Assembly (NCBI GenBank): GCA_028288585.1
Contig: JAQBNL010000095.1
Coordinates: 1 to 33,258, forward strand
Source: Chitinophagaceae bacterium
Lineage (GTDB): Bacteria; Bacteroidota; Bacteroidia; Chitinophagales; Chitinophagaceae
DNA length: 33,258 nt
Reading direction: 5' to 3'
A model generated the notes under the pieces. The model was not told where the DNA came from, did not search any database, and worked only from the letters and a program-made list of their open reading frames with translations. Shown here one piece after another: positions 32,664 to 33,258 of this stretch. The position numbers and the translations under genes are program-made. Position 1 is the stretch's first letter, and each line of letters starts with the position of its first letter.

Positions 32664-33258
32664 ATGCATAGATCCTTTCTACAGCATCCCGATATTTTTC
32701 CATAATAACTTTTCTCTTGAGGCTGAGCTTTGGGGTCAGTTCACCCGTTTCAACACTCCAGTCGTGGGGTAGTAATTCAAATTTTTTAATTTGCTCTACA
32801 TTATTAAAGTATTTATTAAAGCTTTCCACAAGCTGTTTATAAAATTCAATTACCTTCTCGTTCTTTATCACCAGTTCATCAGATATAAACTCAATATTAT
32901 TTGCTTTACACCATTCTTTTAAATTGGAAAAGGAAGGGACTATTAATGCAGCTGTATACTTTTGCTCAGCCCCAATTACCATTACCTGTTCAATATAAAG
33001 GGATTCTTTAAACTTACTTTCTATTGGTAAAGGCGCTACATATTTTCCGCCACTGGTTTTAAACATTTCCTTTTTCCTGTCAGTGATCTTTAAAAATTTA
33101 TTATCTATCATCATCCCTATATCACCTGTTTTAAACCAGTCATTTTCCATCACTTCCCCGGTAAGTTCAGGATGTTTATAGTAGCCCATCATTACATTTG
33201 GTCCCTTGCATAAAATTTCCCCATCATCAGCAATCTTAACTTCCACCCCGTCAATCAA
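32662..33258 (-). CDS. Long-chain acyl-CoA synthetase, C-terminal part (cut by the window edge)
   Basis: 198 residues are visible; the N-terminal part lies beyond 33258, and the first codon here is TTG inside the gene, not a start. The AMP-binding C-terminal signature is present: GEILCKGPNVMMGYYKHPEL, NDWFKTGDIG, the hinge ITDRKKEMFKTSGGKYVAP and the catalytic Lys region ELTPKLSLKRKVI. The long insertion after KYVAPLPIE (IEQVMVIGAEQKYTAALIVP) fits the FAA1/FadD long-chain type (COG1022). It activates fatty acids to acyl-CoA through an acyl-adenylate. Convergent with the acidic protein gene, with which it shares the terminator. Confidence 0.93.
   Translation of the reverse strand: MIDGVEVKIADDGEILCKGPNVMMGYYKHPELTGEVMENDWFKTGDIGMMIDNKFLKITDRKKEMFKTSGGKYVAPLPIESKFKESLYIEQVMVIGAEQKYTAALIVPSFSNLKEWCKANNIEFISDELVIKNEKVIEFYKQLVESFNKYFNNVEQIKKFELLPHDWSVETGELTPKLSLKRKVIMEKYRDAVERIYA

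Noticed and set aside
1-33258. CRISPR arrays, tRNA, rRNA, insertion sequences
   Set aside because: No regularly spaced repeats, no cloverleaf or rRNA-like sequence and no transposase motif were recognised by eye.

Overview
The window looks like a chromosomal segment of a Bacteroidota bacterium, most likely from the Chitinophagaceae or a close relative. The reasons are a SusC/SusD pair, A/T-rich leaders with almost no Shine-Dalgarno sequences, several -7 boxes of the Bacteroidota form TAnnTTTG, and families typical of that group (DUF6496, the Lmo0937 type, PA2169 type, Ku with a three-domain LigD). This placement is inferred from gene content; no database was searched.

Layout. 1-3024: the 3' part of a queA-like gene interrupted by an in-frame TAA, a two-domain DUF1259 protein, an L,D-transpeptidase and tatC. 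3097-6558: one large membrane protein joining a GH18-like domain, a NodB polysaccharide deacetylase and a family 2 glycosyltransferase. 6809-9965: prfA (release factor 1), an amidohydrolase, and recO lying between an inverted pair of dispersed repeats. 10114-18230: an MMPL/RND exporter, then a SusC-SusD-lipoprotein operon with a near-consensus promoter and a strong terminator. 18378-21732: a non-homologous end-joining operon of ku and ligD. 21774-29637: a cluster of small stress-type and membrane proteins (YtxH, holin-like, YciF ferritin-like, SemiSWEET, iron-permease-like, DUF6496, PA2169-like, CsbD, Lmo0937) with a CHASE3 histidine kinase, an AI-2E-type permease and a single-domain response regulator. 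29706-33258: a BrkB/YihY membrane protein, an NtrC-type sigma-54 activator, an unknown acidic protein and the end of a long-chain acyl-CoA synthetase.

The most interesting signal is in ligD. The phosphoesterase part (19160-19807) and the ligase-polymerase part (annotated start 19855) are in different frames. The junction is an A9 tract at 19790-19798, immediately followed by hairpins that contain the zero-frame stop. A -1 shift on that tract gives one 857-residue PE-ligase-polymerase protein, and the extra 19 residues restore a linker ending in the normal LigD ligase entry sequence. This could be programmed frameshifting, transcriptional slippage, a real mutation or a homopolymer sequencing error.

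A second signal is a shared promoter-like element, TTG-N13-TATACCT, upstream of three separate stress genes or operons (YtxH, PA2169-like, Lmo0937/CsbD). It does not match the usual Bacteroidota promoter and suggests co-regulation by an alternative sigma factor. Together with ku-ligD, this part of the window reads as a survival module for non-growing or desiccated cells.
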